From an uncultured Phocaeicola sp. (GTDB lineage: Bacteria; Bacteroidota; Bacteroidia; Bacteroidales; Bacteroidaceae), in assembly GCA_947626525.1 (NCBI GenBank), contig CANQSM010000006.1:1-64000 (forward strand): 64,000 nt of DNA, read 5' to 3'. The notes under the pieces are model-generated. The model saw nothing but the letters and a program-made list of their open reading frames with translations. It was not told the DNA's origin and made no database searches. Shown here piece after piece: positions 1-10,914 of the stretch. A program made the position numbers and the translations under genes. Each line of letters starts with the position of its first letter. Positions within the stretch are counted from its first letter, which is position 1.

Positions 1-93
1 TACAGCCATGTGGAGATAGACGACAACGGAACGGCACGGCTGACAATCATACCGGGTAAGACGAAAACGGTGGATTTATCCGTTTCTGATTGA
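1..93 (+). CDS. C-terminal end of an unidentified protein (partial)
   Basis: An open frame runs in from the left edge and ends at a TGA at 91-93, giving the last 30 residues of a protein that ends TVDLSVSD. The tail looks like beta strands ([14 protein letters not shown]). This is too little to name a family. The stop lies 44 bases before the rnhB ATG, so the two genes may be cotranscribed. Confidence 0.5.
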   Translation, partial: YSHVEIDDNGTARLTIIPGKTKTVDLSVSD

Positions 94-137
94 TTTTTCC
101 AGAGATAAAAACTATTTTTGTGGACAAATCACTGTAT

Positions 138-737
138 ATGCTATTACCTTATTTATATGAAGAACTGATAGAGGCGGGCTGTGATGAGGCGGGCCGCGGA
201 TGTTTGGCGGGGCCGGTCTATGCGGCGGCGGTAGTGCTCCCGAAAGAGTTCCGGAACGAGGGGCTGAATGATTCCAAACAGTTGACAGAAAAGCAGCGCT
301 ATGCCTTGCGCGAAGTGATAGAACGTGAAGCGTTAGCGTGGTCGGTGGGCATTGTGACGCCGGAGGAAATAGATAGGATAAACATCCTGAAAGCCTCTTT
401 CTTGGCTATGCACCGGGCGATTGACGGGCTGAAGGCGCGTCCGCAGCATTTGCTTATTGACGGGAACCGCTTTGCGAAATATGCCGGCATCCCCCATACG
501 ACGGTAGTGAAAGGAGATGGCAAATACCTTTCCATAGCGGCGGCTTCCATTCTGGCCAAGACGTATCGGGACGATTATATGAACCGTCTGCACGAAGAGT
601 ATCCTTCTTACGGCTGGAACCATAACAAGGGGTATCCTACCAGGAAGCATAGAGAGGCTATCCGGGAACATGGAGCGACACCTTATCACCGGATGACGTT
701 CAATCTGTTGGGAGACGCGCGACTGGAGTTGTTTTAA
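138..737 (+). CDS. rnhB: Ribonuclease HII
   Basis: Cuts the RNA strand of RNA-DNA hybrids and removes single ribonucleotides from DNA, a cytoplasmic repair role. The 199-aa product has the type 2 RNase H signature CDEAGRG near the N-terminus, giving catalytic Asp16 and Glu17. A third acidic residue is Asp108 in LLIDGN and the fourth is the Asp of KTYRD (145). LNDSKQL and the [10 protein letters not shown] helix are also family hallmarks. The frame stays open upstream to a TTG at 90, but the ATG at 138 puts the DEAGRG motif at the usual distance from the N-terminus, so I chose it. The length is normal. Confidence 0.96.
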   Translation: MLLPYLYEELIEAGCDEAGRGCLAGPVYAAAVVLPKEFRNEGLNDSKQLTEKQRYALREVIEREALAWSVGIVTPEEIDRINILKASFLAMHRAIDGLKARPQHLLIDGNRFAKYAGIPHTTVVKGDGKYLSIAAASILAKTYRDDYMNRLHEEYPSYGWNHNKGYPTRKHREAIREHGATPYHRMTFNLLGDARLELF

Positions 738-824
738 TGAGGAGTGATTCAGGAGCGAAAGAGGGTCGGGGATAGGAAGGGAATCGTAGGGCGATAATGA
801 GTAATTTTGCTAAAAAAAAGCGTA

Positions 825-850
825 TTGAACTGTTTTTTTCTTTAATTTTG
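825..850 (+). promoter_or_regulatory. Putative Bacteroidetes promoter of gpmI
   Basis: TAATTTTG at 843-850 fits the Bacteroides -7 consensus TAnnTTTG, about 40 bases before the gpmI start. A TTG at 825-827 could be the -33 box, but the spacing is shorter than usual. A second TAATTTTG lies at 802-809. Only the -7 element is convincing. Confidence 0.4.
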
Positions 851-890
851 CAGGCTCTTAGGAGAAAAAACTTTAAAAATAGAATAGATT

Positions 891-2405
891 ATGGGTAAAA
901 AGGCTCTTTTAGTGATTCTCGACGGTTGGGGAATCGGTAAACATGACAAGGCGGATGTGATTTATAATACGCCGACTCCTTATTGGGACAGTCTGATGGC
1001 AAATTATCCTCATTCACAGCTTCAGGCGAGTGGCGAAAATGTAGGGTTGCCCGAAGGACAGATGGGGAACTCGGAAGTGGGTCACCTGAATATTGGTGCC
1101 GGACGTATCGTTTATCAGGATTTGGTGAAAATCAACCGTGCCTGTGCGGACAACAGCATCCTGAAGAATAAAGAAATCGTTTCGGCTTTCTCGTATGCAA
1201 GGGAGAATGGAAAGAACATCCATTTCATGGGATTGACTTCCAACGGCGGAGTGCACAGCTCGTTGGATCATCTGTTCAAACTTTGCGATATCGCCAAAGA
1301 ATATGGATTGGTGAATACTTTTGTCCACTGTTTTATGGATGGCCGTGATACCGATCCGAGAAGTGGAAAGGGATTTATCGAGAAACTGGAGGCTCATTGT
1401 GCCGAATCGGAGGGCAAGATTGCTTCCATTATCGGGCGTTACTACGCCATGGACCGTGACAAACGTTGGGAACGTGTGAAAGAAGCGTATGATTTGCTGG
1501 TAAACGGTGTAGGCAAGAAAGCCGATGATATGGTGAAGGCGATGCAGGAATCCTACGATGAAGGAGTGACCGATGAGTTTATCAAACCGATAGTCAATGC
1601 CAACGTGGACGGCACGGTTAAGGAAGGTGACGTTGTGATTTTCTTCAATTACCGTAACGACCGCGCCAAGGAGTTGACTGTCGTGCTGACCCAGCAGGAT
1701 ATGCCGGAAATGGGAATGCGTACCATTCCCGGATTGCGGTATTACTGTATGACTCCGTATGACGCTTCTTTTAAAGGCGTACACATTTTGTTCGATAAGG
1801 AGAATGTACAGAATACTTTGGGAGAATATCTTTCGAAAGAGGGAAAGACCCAGCTTCATATTGCGGAAACGGAAAAGTACGCGCATGTCACTTTCTTCTT
1901 CAACGGCGGACGGGAAACTCCGTATGAGCGGGAGGACCGTATCTTGGTGCCGTCGCCCAAAGTGGCTACATACGACTTGAAACCGGAGATGAGCGCTTAC
2001 GAGGTGAAAGGCAAACTGGTGGACGCCATCCGCGAAAACAAATATGATTTCATTGTGGTGAACTTTGCCAATGGTGACATGGTAGGGCATACAGGCGTGT
2101 ACGAAGCGATAGAGAAAGCCGTGAAGGCGGTGGATGCTTGCGTGAAGGATACCATTGAAACTGCCAAGGCTGCCGGTTACGAAGCTATCATTATCGCTGA
2201 CCACGGAAACGCGGATAATGCGCTCAATGCCGACGGTACGCCCAACACGGCTCACTCTCTGAATCCTGTGCCTTTTGTCTATGTGACGGAAAATAAAAAG
2301 GCAAAGGCGGAAAACGGCGTATTGGCGGATGTGGCGCCTTCTATTCTGCATATCATGGGATTGCGCCAACCTGCTGAAATGACAGGCAAGGATTTGATTA
2401 AGTAG
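891..2405 (+). CDS. gpmI: 2,3-bisphosphoglycerate-independent phosphoglycerate mutase
   Basis: Interconverts 3- and 2-phosphoglycerate in glycolysis and gluconeogenesis, using a phosphoserine intermediate and two metal ions. The 504-aa product shows the alkaline-phosphatase-superfamily metal motif LVILDGWG (Asp11) and the nucleophile motif GNSEVGHLN (Ser61). The phosphotransferase insert carries FMDGRDTDP, and the C-terminal half has ADHGNADN and [11 protein letters not shown]. Length matches the family (about 500-515 aa). It stands 13 bases before the DUF3109 gene on the same strand, so the two probably share a transcript. A 468-aa antisense frame across this gene is a shadow. Confidence 0.97.
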   Translation: MGKKALLVILDGWGIGKHDKADVIYNTPTPYWDSLMANYPHSQLQASGENVGLPEGQMGNSEVGHLNIGAGRIVYQDLVKINRACADNSILKNKEIVSAFSYARENGKNIHFMGLTSNGGVHSSLDHLFKLCDIAKEYGLVNTFVHCFMDGRDTDPRSGKGFIEKLEAHCAESEGKIASIIGRYYAMDRDKRWERVKEAYDLLVNGVGKKADDMVKAMQESYDEGVTDEFIKPIVNANVDGTVKEGDVVIFFNYRNDRAKELTVVLTQQDMPEMGMRTIPGLRYYCMTPYDASFKGVHILFDKENVQNTLGEYLSKEGKTQLHIAETEKYAHVTFFFNGGRETPYEREDRILVPSPKVATYDLKPEMSAYEVKGKLVDAIRENKYDFIVVNFANGDMVGHTGVYEAIEKAVKAVDACVKDTIETAKAAGYEAIIIADHGNADNALNADGTPNTAHSLNPVPFVYVTENKKAKAENGVLADVAPSILHIMGLRQPAEMTGKDLIK

Positions 2406-2418
2406 TTTCAGCAGAGGC

Positions 2419-3000
2419 ATGGTTCAAATAGGAGATGTTGTCGTTTCGTTTGATGTATTAAAGGAAAAATTCTTGTGTAATCTGGAAGCCTGTAAAGGCG
2501 CGTGTTGCATAGAAGGAGATGCCGGAGCGCCGGTGGAGCTGGATGAAATAGAGAAACTGGAGGAGGTGCTCCCTGTCGTGTGGGAAGAACTGTCTCCCGA
2601 GGCTCGTGAAATAATTGACAGGCAGGGAGTCGTATACACTGACCAGGAGGGTGATTTGGTAACTTCGATTGTGAATGGTAAAGATTGCGTCTTTACCTGC
2701 TACGATGAACGTGGCTGTTGCTATTGTGCCATTGAGAAAGCGTATCGGGAGGGCAGGACTGATTTTTACAAGCCCGTCTCTTGTCACCTGTATCCTGTTC
2801 GGGTAGGGGATTACGGTCCCTATAAGGCGGTGAACTATCATCGTTGGGATGTTTGTAAGGCGGCGGTGCTGTTGGGGGAGAAAGAGAACCTTCCGGTATA
2901 TAAGTTCCTGAAAGAGCCGTTGGTTCGTAGGTTTGGTGAAGAGTGGTATAATGAATTGGAGGAGGTGACGGCAGAGCTGGAGCGGCGGAAAATGATTTAA
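2419..3000 (+). CDS. DUF3109 family cysteine-rich protein
   Basis: A 193-aa soluble protein of unknown function, recognised as DUF3109 by its overall pattern. Cysteines occur as CNLEACKGACC (residues 20-30), then CVFTCYDERGCCYC in the middle and SCHLYPVRV after that. So many paired cysteines suggest bound metal, possibly an iron-sulfur cluster or zinc; this is inference and no enzyme activity is implied. It follows gpmI by 13 bases and ends before a strong hairpin shared with gyrB. Confidence 0.8.
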   Translation: MVQIGDVVVSFDVLKEKFLCNLEACKGACCIEGDAGAPVELDEIEKLEEVLPVVWEELSPEAREIIDRQGVVYTDQEGDLVTSIVNGKDCVFTCYDERGCCYCAIEKAYREGRTDFYKPVSCHLYPVRVGDYGPYKAVNYHRWDVCKAAVLLGEKENLPVYKFLKEPLVRRFGEEWYNELEEVTAELERRKMI

Positions 3001-3054
3001 AAAGGGGAAGAAGAATAGGGAATATGGCGTCTGCCCTTGCGGCATGCGGAAAAT

Positions 3055-3101
3055 AAAGAGCACTGATTGGAATCGGAAGTGATTTTTAATCAGTGCTCTT
3101 T
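3055..3101. terminator. Bidirectional terminator between the DUF3109 gene and gyrB
   Basis: A perfect 14-bp inverted repeat (AAAGAGCACTGATT and its complement) with a 19-base loop lies between convergent genes. The arms begin with A and end with T runs, so the hairpin can work on both strands. Confidence 0.8.
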
Positions 3102-3143
3102 GTTATATAATCTAAAATAGCCGTGAAAAATGTGTGTCCGTTA

Positions 3144-5301
<2,158 letters not shown>

Positions 5302-5336
5302 CTAAAATCTTATAATTATCAATGAAATATATTGGA

Positions 5337-5591
5337 TTAAGCCAATTTATTGATATATACAGACAACTTAGACTTTAAATTCGATGCCTTGTTCTTATGG
5401 ATGATATTGTTCTTCGCCAATTTATCCAACATCTTCTGTACGCTGGGATACATTGCGGCAGCCTCAGCTTTGTCAGTTGTCGCACGAAGCTTTCTAACAG
5501 CGTTTCTCATGGTTTTGACATAATATCTGTTATGAAGCCTTCTTTTCTCTTCTTGTCTGATCCTTTTTACTGATGATTTATGATTTGCCAT
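5337..5591 (-). CDS. rpsT: 30S ribosomal protein S20
   Basis: Primary 16S rRNA-binding protein of the small subunit. The 84-aa product is very basic and starts [19 protein letters not shown], the typical S20 opening, followed by the two long helices of the family. It lies 40 bases downstream of the tRNA-Glu gene on the same strand and is probably read from the promoter before that tRNA. A hairpin follows it. Confidence 0.97.
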   Translation of the reverse strand: MANHKSSVKRIRQEEKRRLHNRYYVKTMRNAVRKLRATTDKAEAAAMYPSVQKMLDKLAKNNIIHKNKASNLKSKLSVYINKLA

Positions 5592-5631
5592 CTCGACTAA
5601 TCTTTTATTTGTTCTTTAATTCGTTTTATTG

Positions 5632-5703
5632 TAGCCCGTGGGGGAATCGAACCCCCCTTTCAAGAATGAAAATCTTGCGTCCTAACCGATAGACGAACGG
5701 GCC
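5632..5703 (-). tRNA. tRNA-Glu (anticodon TTC)
   Basis: The minus strand folds into a 72-base cloverleaf. The acceptor stem is GGCCCGT with ACGGGCT and discriminator A. The anticodon arm is CAAGA-TTTTCAT-TCTTG with anticodon TTC, and the T arm contains GGTTCGATTCC. CCA is not encoded. Confidence 0.96.
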
Positions 5704-5753
5704 TTCCTTTAGCTTTCGCTTTGCATTCGAGGGGTTTTCCTCGATTGCGGATG

Positions 5754-5785
5754 CAAATGTAGAGACTATTTTTGAATTGGACAAG
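5754..5785 (-). promoter_or_regulatory. Promoter of the tRNA-Glu/rpsT unit
   Basis: On the minus strand, CTTG (5785-5782) is followed after 20 bases by TACATTTG (5761-5754), matching the Bacteroides -33/-7 pattern. A small hairpin (TCGAGG/CCTCGA) lies between promoter and tRNA. Confidence 0.6.
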
Positions 5786-5963
5786 CTTTCTTCTGAAAAA
5801 AATTATATCTTTTTTGCTTATCTCTCTTTTCGTAATGGTATGACATTGTATATCAGGTGAATATAAATGAAGGGAGATGCTTTTCTTGGATTTTTTTGAA
5901 AGGGATTGTGTGTGCATTGCTTTTTTTGTAGATTTGTGGCATGAACTTAAGGCAAAAGGACGC

Positions 5964-6689
5964 ATGCTTCAAAAAATAAGAGGAGTTGTATTGCATTCAT
6001 TAAAGTATAATGACGGTTCTAATATTGTGACTGTTTATACGGAGCAGCATGGCTGTGTATCGTATATGGTATCGGTTTCCCGTTCGAAGAAGGCAGGAAG
6101 TCATAATGCGTTTTATTTGCCTCTTGCCTTGATAGAGTTTGAGTCGGATTACAGGACGAATGTCTCCATTCATCGGATGAAAGAGGTGAAAGCTTCATAT
6201 GTTTTCCGTTCTCTTCCTTATGACCCTTATAAATCGGCCATTGCGCTTTTCTTATCGGAATTTTTATATAGGGCATTGCGTGAGGAGGGTGAAAACGTTT
6301 CCTTATTTTCTTATCTTATGTATTCTATCCAATGGTTGGATACATGCGAAAAGAGTTGTGCCAATTTTCATTTGGTCTTTCTGATGAGGCTTCTCCGTTT
6401 TTTGGGGTTGTATCCTAATCTTGAAGATTATTATCCGGGAGTCTGTTTTGATTTGAGGAATGCTTGTTTTACGGGCCGTATACCTTTACATTCCGATTAT
6501 ATATTACCGGAGGAAGCTTCTCGCTTGGTCAGCCTGATGCGGATGAACTATGATACCATGCATCTTTTTGTGATGAACCGGAACGAACGTTCGCGTTGTC
6601 TGGAAGTGATAAACGACTATTATCGTCTGCACTTGCCGGATTTTCCTTTATTGAAATCCATTGATGTGTTGAAAGCTCTTTTTGAGTAA
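5964..6689 (+). CDS. recO: DNA repair protein RecO
   Basis: Helps load RecA on gapped DNA in the RecFOR pathway. The 241-aa product starts [17 protein letters not shown], the usual RecO opening into an N-terminal OB fold, then has the helical C-terminal half ([19 protein letters not shown]). The frame is open to 5877, but the ATG at 5964 matches the family start. Identity rests on overall pattern rather than a catalytic motif. Length is normal. Confidence 0.88.
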   Translation: MLQKIRGVVLHSLKYNDGSNIVTVYTEQHGCVSYMVSVSRSKKAGSHNAFYLPLALIEFESDYRTNVSIHRMKEVKASYVFRSLPYDPYKSAIALFLSEFLYRALREEGENVSLFSYLMYSIQWLDTCEKSCANFHLVFLMRLLRFLGLYPNLEDYYPGVCFDLRNACFTGRIPLHSDYILPEEASRLVSLMRMNYDTMHLFVMNRNERSRCLEVINDYYRLHLPDFPLLKSIDVLKALFE

Positions 6690-6726
6690 CGGGATAAAAA
6701 GCTTGTAGTTGGATTCGGATTATAAC

Positions 6727-6769
6727 AAAGCCCCAATGTTTGTTTCTTATAGGAACATTGAGGCTTTTT
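6727..6769. terminator. Bidirectional terminator between recO and the YqeY gene
   Basis: AGCC-C-CAATGTT pairs with AACATTG-A-GGCT across a 13-base loop, followed by TTTTT. It lies between convergent genes. Confidence 0.75.
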
Positions 6770-6782
6770 AGGATATGGAAGT

Positions 6783-7232
6783 TTATCCCAATAATTGTTT
6801 TACGGTTGCGGATATGACACGTCCTTCTGCCTTGCCGGCTAATTTTTTGGAAGCTACGCCCATGACCTTGCCCATATCCTTTCCGCTGGTGGCACCTACT
6901 TTTGCTATGATTTCTTTCAAAGCGGCTTCTAATTCTTCGGCGCTCATTTGTTTAGGCAGATATGTTTCGATAACCGCCACCTGTTCCAATTCTCCTTGAG
7001 CCAGGTCTTCACGTCCCTGTCCTTTGTATATTTCTGCGGAGTCTTTGCCCTGTTTTACCAGTTTTTGCATGATTTTCAGCGCGATGTCATCTGTCAGTGT
7101 ATCGTTTGCGCCCGGAGCTGTTTTGGCTTCGAGAAAGAATTTCTTTACATTGCGCAAGGTTTCCAGCCTTACCTTGTCTTTGGCTTTCATAGCCTCTTTG
7201 ATGTCATTGCTGATTTGCTCAAATAAGTCCAT
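6783..7232 (-). CDS. GatB/YqeY domain protein
   Basis: A 149-aa soluble protein of the YqeY family, related to the C-terminal domain of GatB (the tRNA-dependent amidotransferase subunit). Pattern: MDLFEQISNDIKEAMKAKDK at the start, LRNVKKFFLEAK, and near the end the conserved MGKVMGVASKKLAGKAEG. Its exact role is unknown; tRNA contact is assumed from the GatB relation. It lies 26 bases after ftsZ and may be the last gene of the dcw transcript. Confidence 0.85.
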   Translation of the reverse strand: MDLFEQISNDIKEAMKAKDKVRLETLRNVKKFFLEAKTAPGANDTLTDDIALKIMQKLVKQGKDSAEIYKGQGREDLAQGELEQVAVIETYLPKQMSAEELEAALKEIIAKVGATSGKDMGKVMGVASKKLAGKAEGRVISATVKQLLG

Positions 7233-7258
7233 AATTGTATAATGTTAAATGAATGATT

Positions 7259-8572
7259 TTAAAAGGTAATGGTGGTGACTTCAGGTTCTCCTTCCGCGGC
7301 ATTCGCCTGAGACTCTCTTTCTTGACGCTTGTTCTCCAGTTCGCTTAACTCTTTTGAAGTACGCAGGTAAGTGGGAGAATTCTCGATACTGTAAATTAAT
7401 CCATCGTTGTCCAGATCGGCTTCTTGTATGATGAAAGAGCGGACAGTTCGTTTGGAGGGCTTGCCTGGCCCATAGAATTTCTCCAATATGGCCTGTTCTT
7501 TTTCCTCTCTTTCCTGTCGTTCCCGTTCGGAAACAATCTGCTGCTGTTCTTTGCGTGCATCGATGGCTTCTTTCATTCCCGGGATATTGCTCATGCCGAA
7601 TCCTGTAGCCAGCACGGTGATTTTTACTTCATCTTTCAGATTTTCGTCTTCAGCCAATCCCCAGATAACTTCAATGTCTTCGGTTTCAAACCTTTCCATA
7701 AAAGCGTCCAACTCTTCCAATTCTTCCACAATGAGAGGCTGCTCTATACTTTGGTAGATATTGAAGAGAATTTTTTTGGAGTTGTAGATATCGTTGTCAT
7801 TCAGCAGAGGAGAGTGCAGAGCGTTTTCGATGGCACTTTCCAATCGTTTTTCACCGGATCCGATTCCATAGCTCATAATGGCAACGCCACCGTCTTTCAG
7901 TATTTTGCTCACATCCCGGAAGTCGAGATTGATGATTCCTTCCATGGTGATGATTTCTGCGATACTCTTGGTTGCAGTGGTTAATGTTTCATCTACTACT
8001 CGGAATCCTTCTCTGACCGGAAGGCTGGGATAAATGTCCAATAAGCGTTCATTGTTGATGACTAACAATGCGTCTACATTTTTGGCAATTTCTTCTACTC
8101 CTTTCAGGGCCTGGATGATTTTTTTCCTTTTCTCGAATTTGAAAGGAATGGTGACAATACCAATGGTCAGGATACCCATTTCTTTGGCAACGCGGGCCAC
8201 CACGGGAGCGGCTCCCGTACCGGTTCCTCCCCCCATACCCGCCGTGATGAATACCATTTGGGTCTCGTCGCGGAACAAATCCTTGATATCCTCGATGCTT
8301 TCCTCGGCTGCTTCACACGCTACTTTCGGGTCGTTTCCCGCTCCAAGTCCTTTGGTGGTCTCACGCCCCAATTGTATTTTAACGGGAATGTCCGAATTCA
8401 TGAGAGCTTGCCTGTCGGTATTGCACAATACGAATGTTACATCGTGTATCCCTTCTTTGTACATGTTTTTTACGGCATTGCTGCCACCACCGCCCACGCC
8501 TATTACTTTGATGATACTGGGTGATTTTGCCGGTCTGTCGAATGCTTCTATTATATCGTCTTCGTCTGTCAT
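7259..8572 (-). CDS. ftsZ: Cell division protein FtsZ
   Basis: Tubulin-like GTPase that forms the division ring. The 437-aa product carries GVGGGGSNAV (about residues 25-34) and the signature GGGTGTG (114-120). The T7-loop region reads GIINLDFRDV. A disordered charged linker follows residue 340 or so, and a short tail containing YSIENSPTYLR probably binds FtsA. Length is slightly above E. coli FtsZ because of the linker. The gene starts 29 bases after the ftsA stop. Confidence 0.97.
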   Translation of the reverse strand: MTDEDDIIEAFDRPAKSPSIIKVIGVGGGGSNAVKNMYKEGIHDVTFVLCNTDRQALMNSDIPVKIQLGRETTKGLGAGNDPKVACEAAEESIEDIKDLFRDETQMVFITAGMGGGTGTGAAPVVARVAKEMGILTIGIVTIPFKFEKRKKIIQALKGVEEIAKNVDALLVINNERLLDIYPSLPVREGFRVVDETLTTATKSIAEIITMEGIINLDFRDVSKILKDGGVAIMSYGIGSGEKRLESAIENALHSPLLNDNDIYNSKKILFNIYQSIEQPLIVEELEELDAFMERFETEDIEVIWGLAEDENLKDEVKITVLATGFGMSNIPGMKEAIDARKEQQQIVSERERQEREEKEQAILEKFYGPGKPSKRTVRSFIIQEADLDNDGLIYSIENSPTYLRTSKELSELENKRQERESQANAAEGEPEVTTITF

Positions 8573-8601
8573 AATGGTCTGTTATTTATAGGGTGATGTA
8601 T

Positions 8602-10173
8602 TTATTCTTCGCTTAAAAGGTTGTCTACAAATGTTTTTAGCTTTTTGCCGAGTCTGTTGGGCAAGGCGTTCTCTTCTTTTTGTTTGTCCAGCAATTCCCG
8701 GGCTTCGGGGGCATGTCTACCTTCAGGATATTTTTTGAGATATTGAGTCCATTTTTTGTTTGGTTTGCATATTGTTTCCCAATAGTTATCATCCTCTCTG
8801 TCGGCCTGCAATTGTTTTTCTGCCCGCAAGGCCTCACGTGCCTCATCTATGTGCCGTCCGTTGGGATATTTTTCTATGTATTTTTCCCATTGTTCGTTGT
8901 CTTGGCACTCTTTCCAATAATCATCGTCTTGGGCTGACCGTTTCGCTTCTTTCTCTTTTTCCAATCGTTCTTCTTCTTTTTCTTCCGGTGCGTCATCGAA
9001 CAAACTTCCGATTTGGGCTACCTTACAGCAGTTTTCCTTTCCGGCAGCCAGCAGTCCGAATAGGGTATTCAGCATCCCATTTTTAATTAACAATTCCGAT
9101 CGGGTCGCTTTGATTTCCCATTGTGCAAAATTGGCTATACGTACTTTATTCACTTTGTGGCGGATAGTGAGCGCTTCGGTCAGCTTTTTCAGGTTGGCGC
9201 CTCCTCCGGTTAGGATAAATCCGGCAGTCAGTTTGTCCCGGTAGCCGGATACATCTATTTGATTCAGGATATTGGCGATGATTTCTTCCATGCGTGCCTC
9301 TATGATTTCATTCAAGGTCTTGGCAGAAATGTCCCGTTTGCCTTCAACGGGATAAGTCTTGTTTTCCAATTCTCCGTCGTCTGAATTAATGTAAGCGCAT
9401 CCATATTTGATTTTCAGTGTTTCGGCGTCTGTCTCTTCTAATTGCAGGCTGCAAATATCTTTCGTAATGTTGTTGCTGCCCAAGGGGAGTACGACCAGAT
9501 GTCTTAACAGCTCATTTTTATAGATCGCTACTGTTGTCGTATCGGCTCCGAGGTCGACCAATACACATCCCAATCGTTTTTCTGCGTCTGTCAGGACGGC
9601 ATTGCTTAAGGCCATGGGCGCAATGATAAGTTCGGCGATGTCAATATCGGCCTGTTTGAAAGAAGTCAAAAGATTCTGTTTGATAGACGAACGGGTCACG
9701 ATATTTAGGAAATGTCCTTCTATTTGGTTGCTGACCATGCCGATAGGATCGGTGACATAGCTGTTCTTTACTTTATATTCCTCCGGAATGACATCTAAAA
9801 TTTCCAATTCGGCGTACGGGGTATTTAAATTGCTCTCTATCATGGAATCAATCAAATCTTTTTGGATTTTGATTTCTTCTTCCATTTGGCGGGCAATAAA
9901 GTTCTTCTTCGAGCGTAAAGACTGTCCGCCGATTCCTACATATACTTTGGCTATGGAGGCATCCAGCTCGGCTTCCAGCTTGTTGATGATTGAAGTAAGG
10001 CTCTGCGCCATTTTGTCAATATTGTATACAATGCCTTTTCGGATGAATGAAGAGGCTTCTTCCCGGGCATAAGCAAAAATCTGTATGCTTCCGTCACTGT
10101 TTTTCTTTCCGGCTATCCCTGTTATTTTGGATGACCCTAATTCGATAGCTACGATAAAATCCTTTGCTGTCAT
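8602..10173 (-). CDS. ftsA: Cell division protein FtsA with C-terminal tandem repeats
   Basis: Actin-like protein that anchors FtsZ to the membrane. The N-terminal part has the actin-fold motifs VAIELGSSKITG and VLVDLGADTTTVAIY, and FILTGGGANL further on. At 523 aa it is about 100 aa longer than E. coli FtsA. The extra part from residue 416 holds two near copies of a 45-aa unit of pattern DDxYW...W..Y..KYPxGRH..EARE.L. The protein ends in an amphipathic helix (NRLGKKLKTFVDNLL), the expected membrane anchor. It lies 3 bases after ftsQ. Confidence 0.95.
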   Translation of the reverse strand: MTAKDFIVAIELGSSKITGIAGKKNSDGSIQIFAYAREEASSFIRKGIVYNIDKMAQSLTSIINKLEAELDASIAKVYVGIGGQSLRSKKNFIARQMEEEIKIQKDLIDSMIESNLNTPYAELEILDVIPEEYKVKNSYVTDPIGMVSNQIEGHFLNIVTRSSIKQNLLTSFKQADIDIAELIIAPMALSNAVLTDAEKRLGCVLVDLGADTTTVAIYKNELLRHLVVLPLGSNNITKDICSLQLEETDAETLKIKYGCAYINSDDGELENKTYPVEGKRDISAKTLNEIIEARMEEIIANILNQIDVSGYRDKLTAGFILTGGGANLKKLTEALTIRHKVNKVRIANFAQWEIKATRSELLIKNGMLNTLFGLLAAGKENCCKVAQIGSLFDDAPEEKEEERLEKEKEAKRSAQDDDYWKECQDNEQWEKYIEKYPNGRHIDEAREALRAEKQLQADREDDNYWETICKPNKKWTQYLKKYPEGRHAPEARELLDKQKEENALPNRLGKKLKTFVDNLLSEE

Positions 10174-10176
10174 ATC

Positions 10177-10914
10177 TTACTTCTCCTTTTTAGTGCAAAT
10201 AATTTGATTGTTAAATTCCAGGCTGATACGGGAATATTTATTCCATCCCACTTTATTCAGGGCCTTTTCGTAGAAAGCTTTTAGTCTGGATAATTTTTCT
10301 CCGAATTGTGCCGGCTTTCCTAAAAATATAATATGATCTCCCACTCGGGGAACAAGTTCCAGCTCTTTTTCCGGTGTTACATGGATTTGTTGTATCTGTG
10401 CATTCCAGAATTTGTCTTTCTGCAAAAACATACCGAGCTCATACAATTCTTTGCATGCCATTCCTTTGTCTATATTTCCGGTCGCTATGGCCAAATAGGC
10501 CGCAGTTCGGGTTTCAGGCATGACTTTGCCTTTGCTGTCCACAAAATAGCTGTCCCCGCTCTGACTCATAATCCGGAGTATGGGTAATCTTTGGACAATC
10601 TCAATGCAGATACGGTTTGTGGGACTTTTGTAACATTCCGCATTTTCAATGCGGGGATCTTTTTGCAAACACGCTTCAATCTCCCTACAAATGACAGAAT
10701 CAATATTCTTTCCTTTTGGGTAGAGCTTTTGCTTTTTAAGGATATTTTCTATTTCATACGAATTGATAAAAGCGGACTGGATACTGTCTTTTATCATACA
10801 CTCTACCCGTTGGCAAACGGCTCCTTGCGGTTTGCTGTTCAGTACAGTCAGTGCTGCAATCAAGTAAACACTGATCCATATCAGAGTGAATAATATCAGT
10901 ATCTTTCTTATCAT
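10177..10914 (-). CDS. ftsQ: Cell division protein FtsQ
   Basis: Bitopic divisome protein. The product (245 aa from this start) has one N-terminal membrane segment (ILILFTLIWISVYLIAALTV), a POTRA-like region and a beta-rich periplasmic domain; sequence identity is low, as usual for FtsQ. A TTG at 10935 would add seven residues, but the ATG at 10914 overlaps the murC stop as ATGA, the usual coupling, so I chose it. Its place between murC and ftsA strongly supports the call. Confidence 0.88.
   Translation of the reverse strand: MIRKILILFTLIWISVYLIAALTVLNSKPQGAVCQRVECMIKDSIQSAFINSYEIENILKKQKLYPKGKNIDSVICREIEACLQKDPRIENAECYKSPTNRICIEIVQRLPILRIMSQSGDSYFVDSKGKVMPETRTAAYLAIATGNIDKGMACKELYELGMFLQKDKFWNAQIQQIHVTPEKELELVPRVGDHIIFLGKPAQFGEKLSRLKAFYEKALNKVGWNKYSRISLEFNNQIICTKKEK

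Noticed and set aside
1014-2420. 468-aa antisense frame opposite gpmI
   Set aside because: It is a shadow of the strongly recognised gpmI frame, has no family pattern and no promoter.
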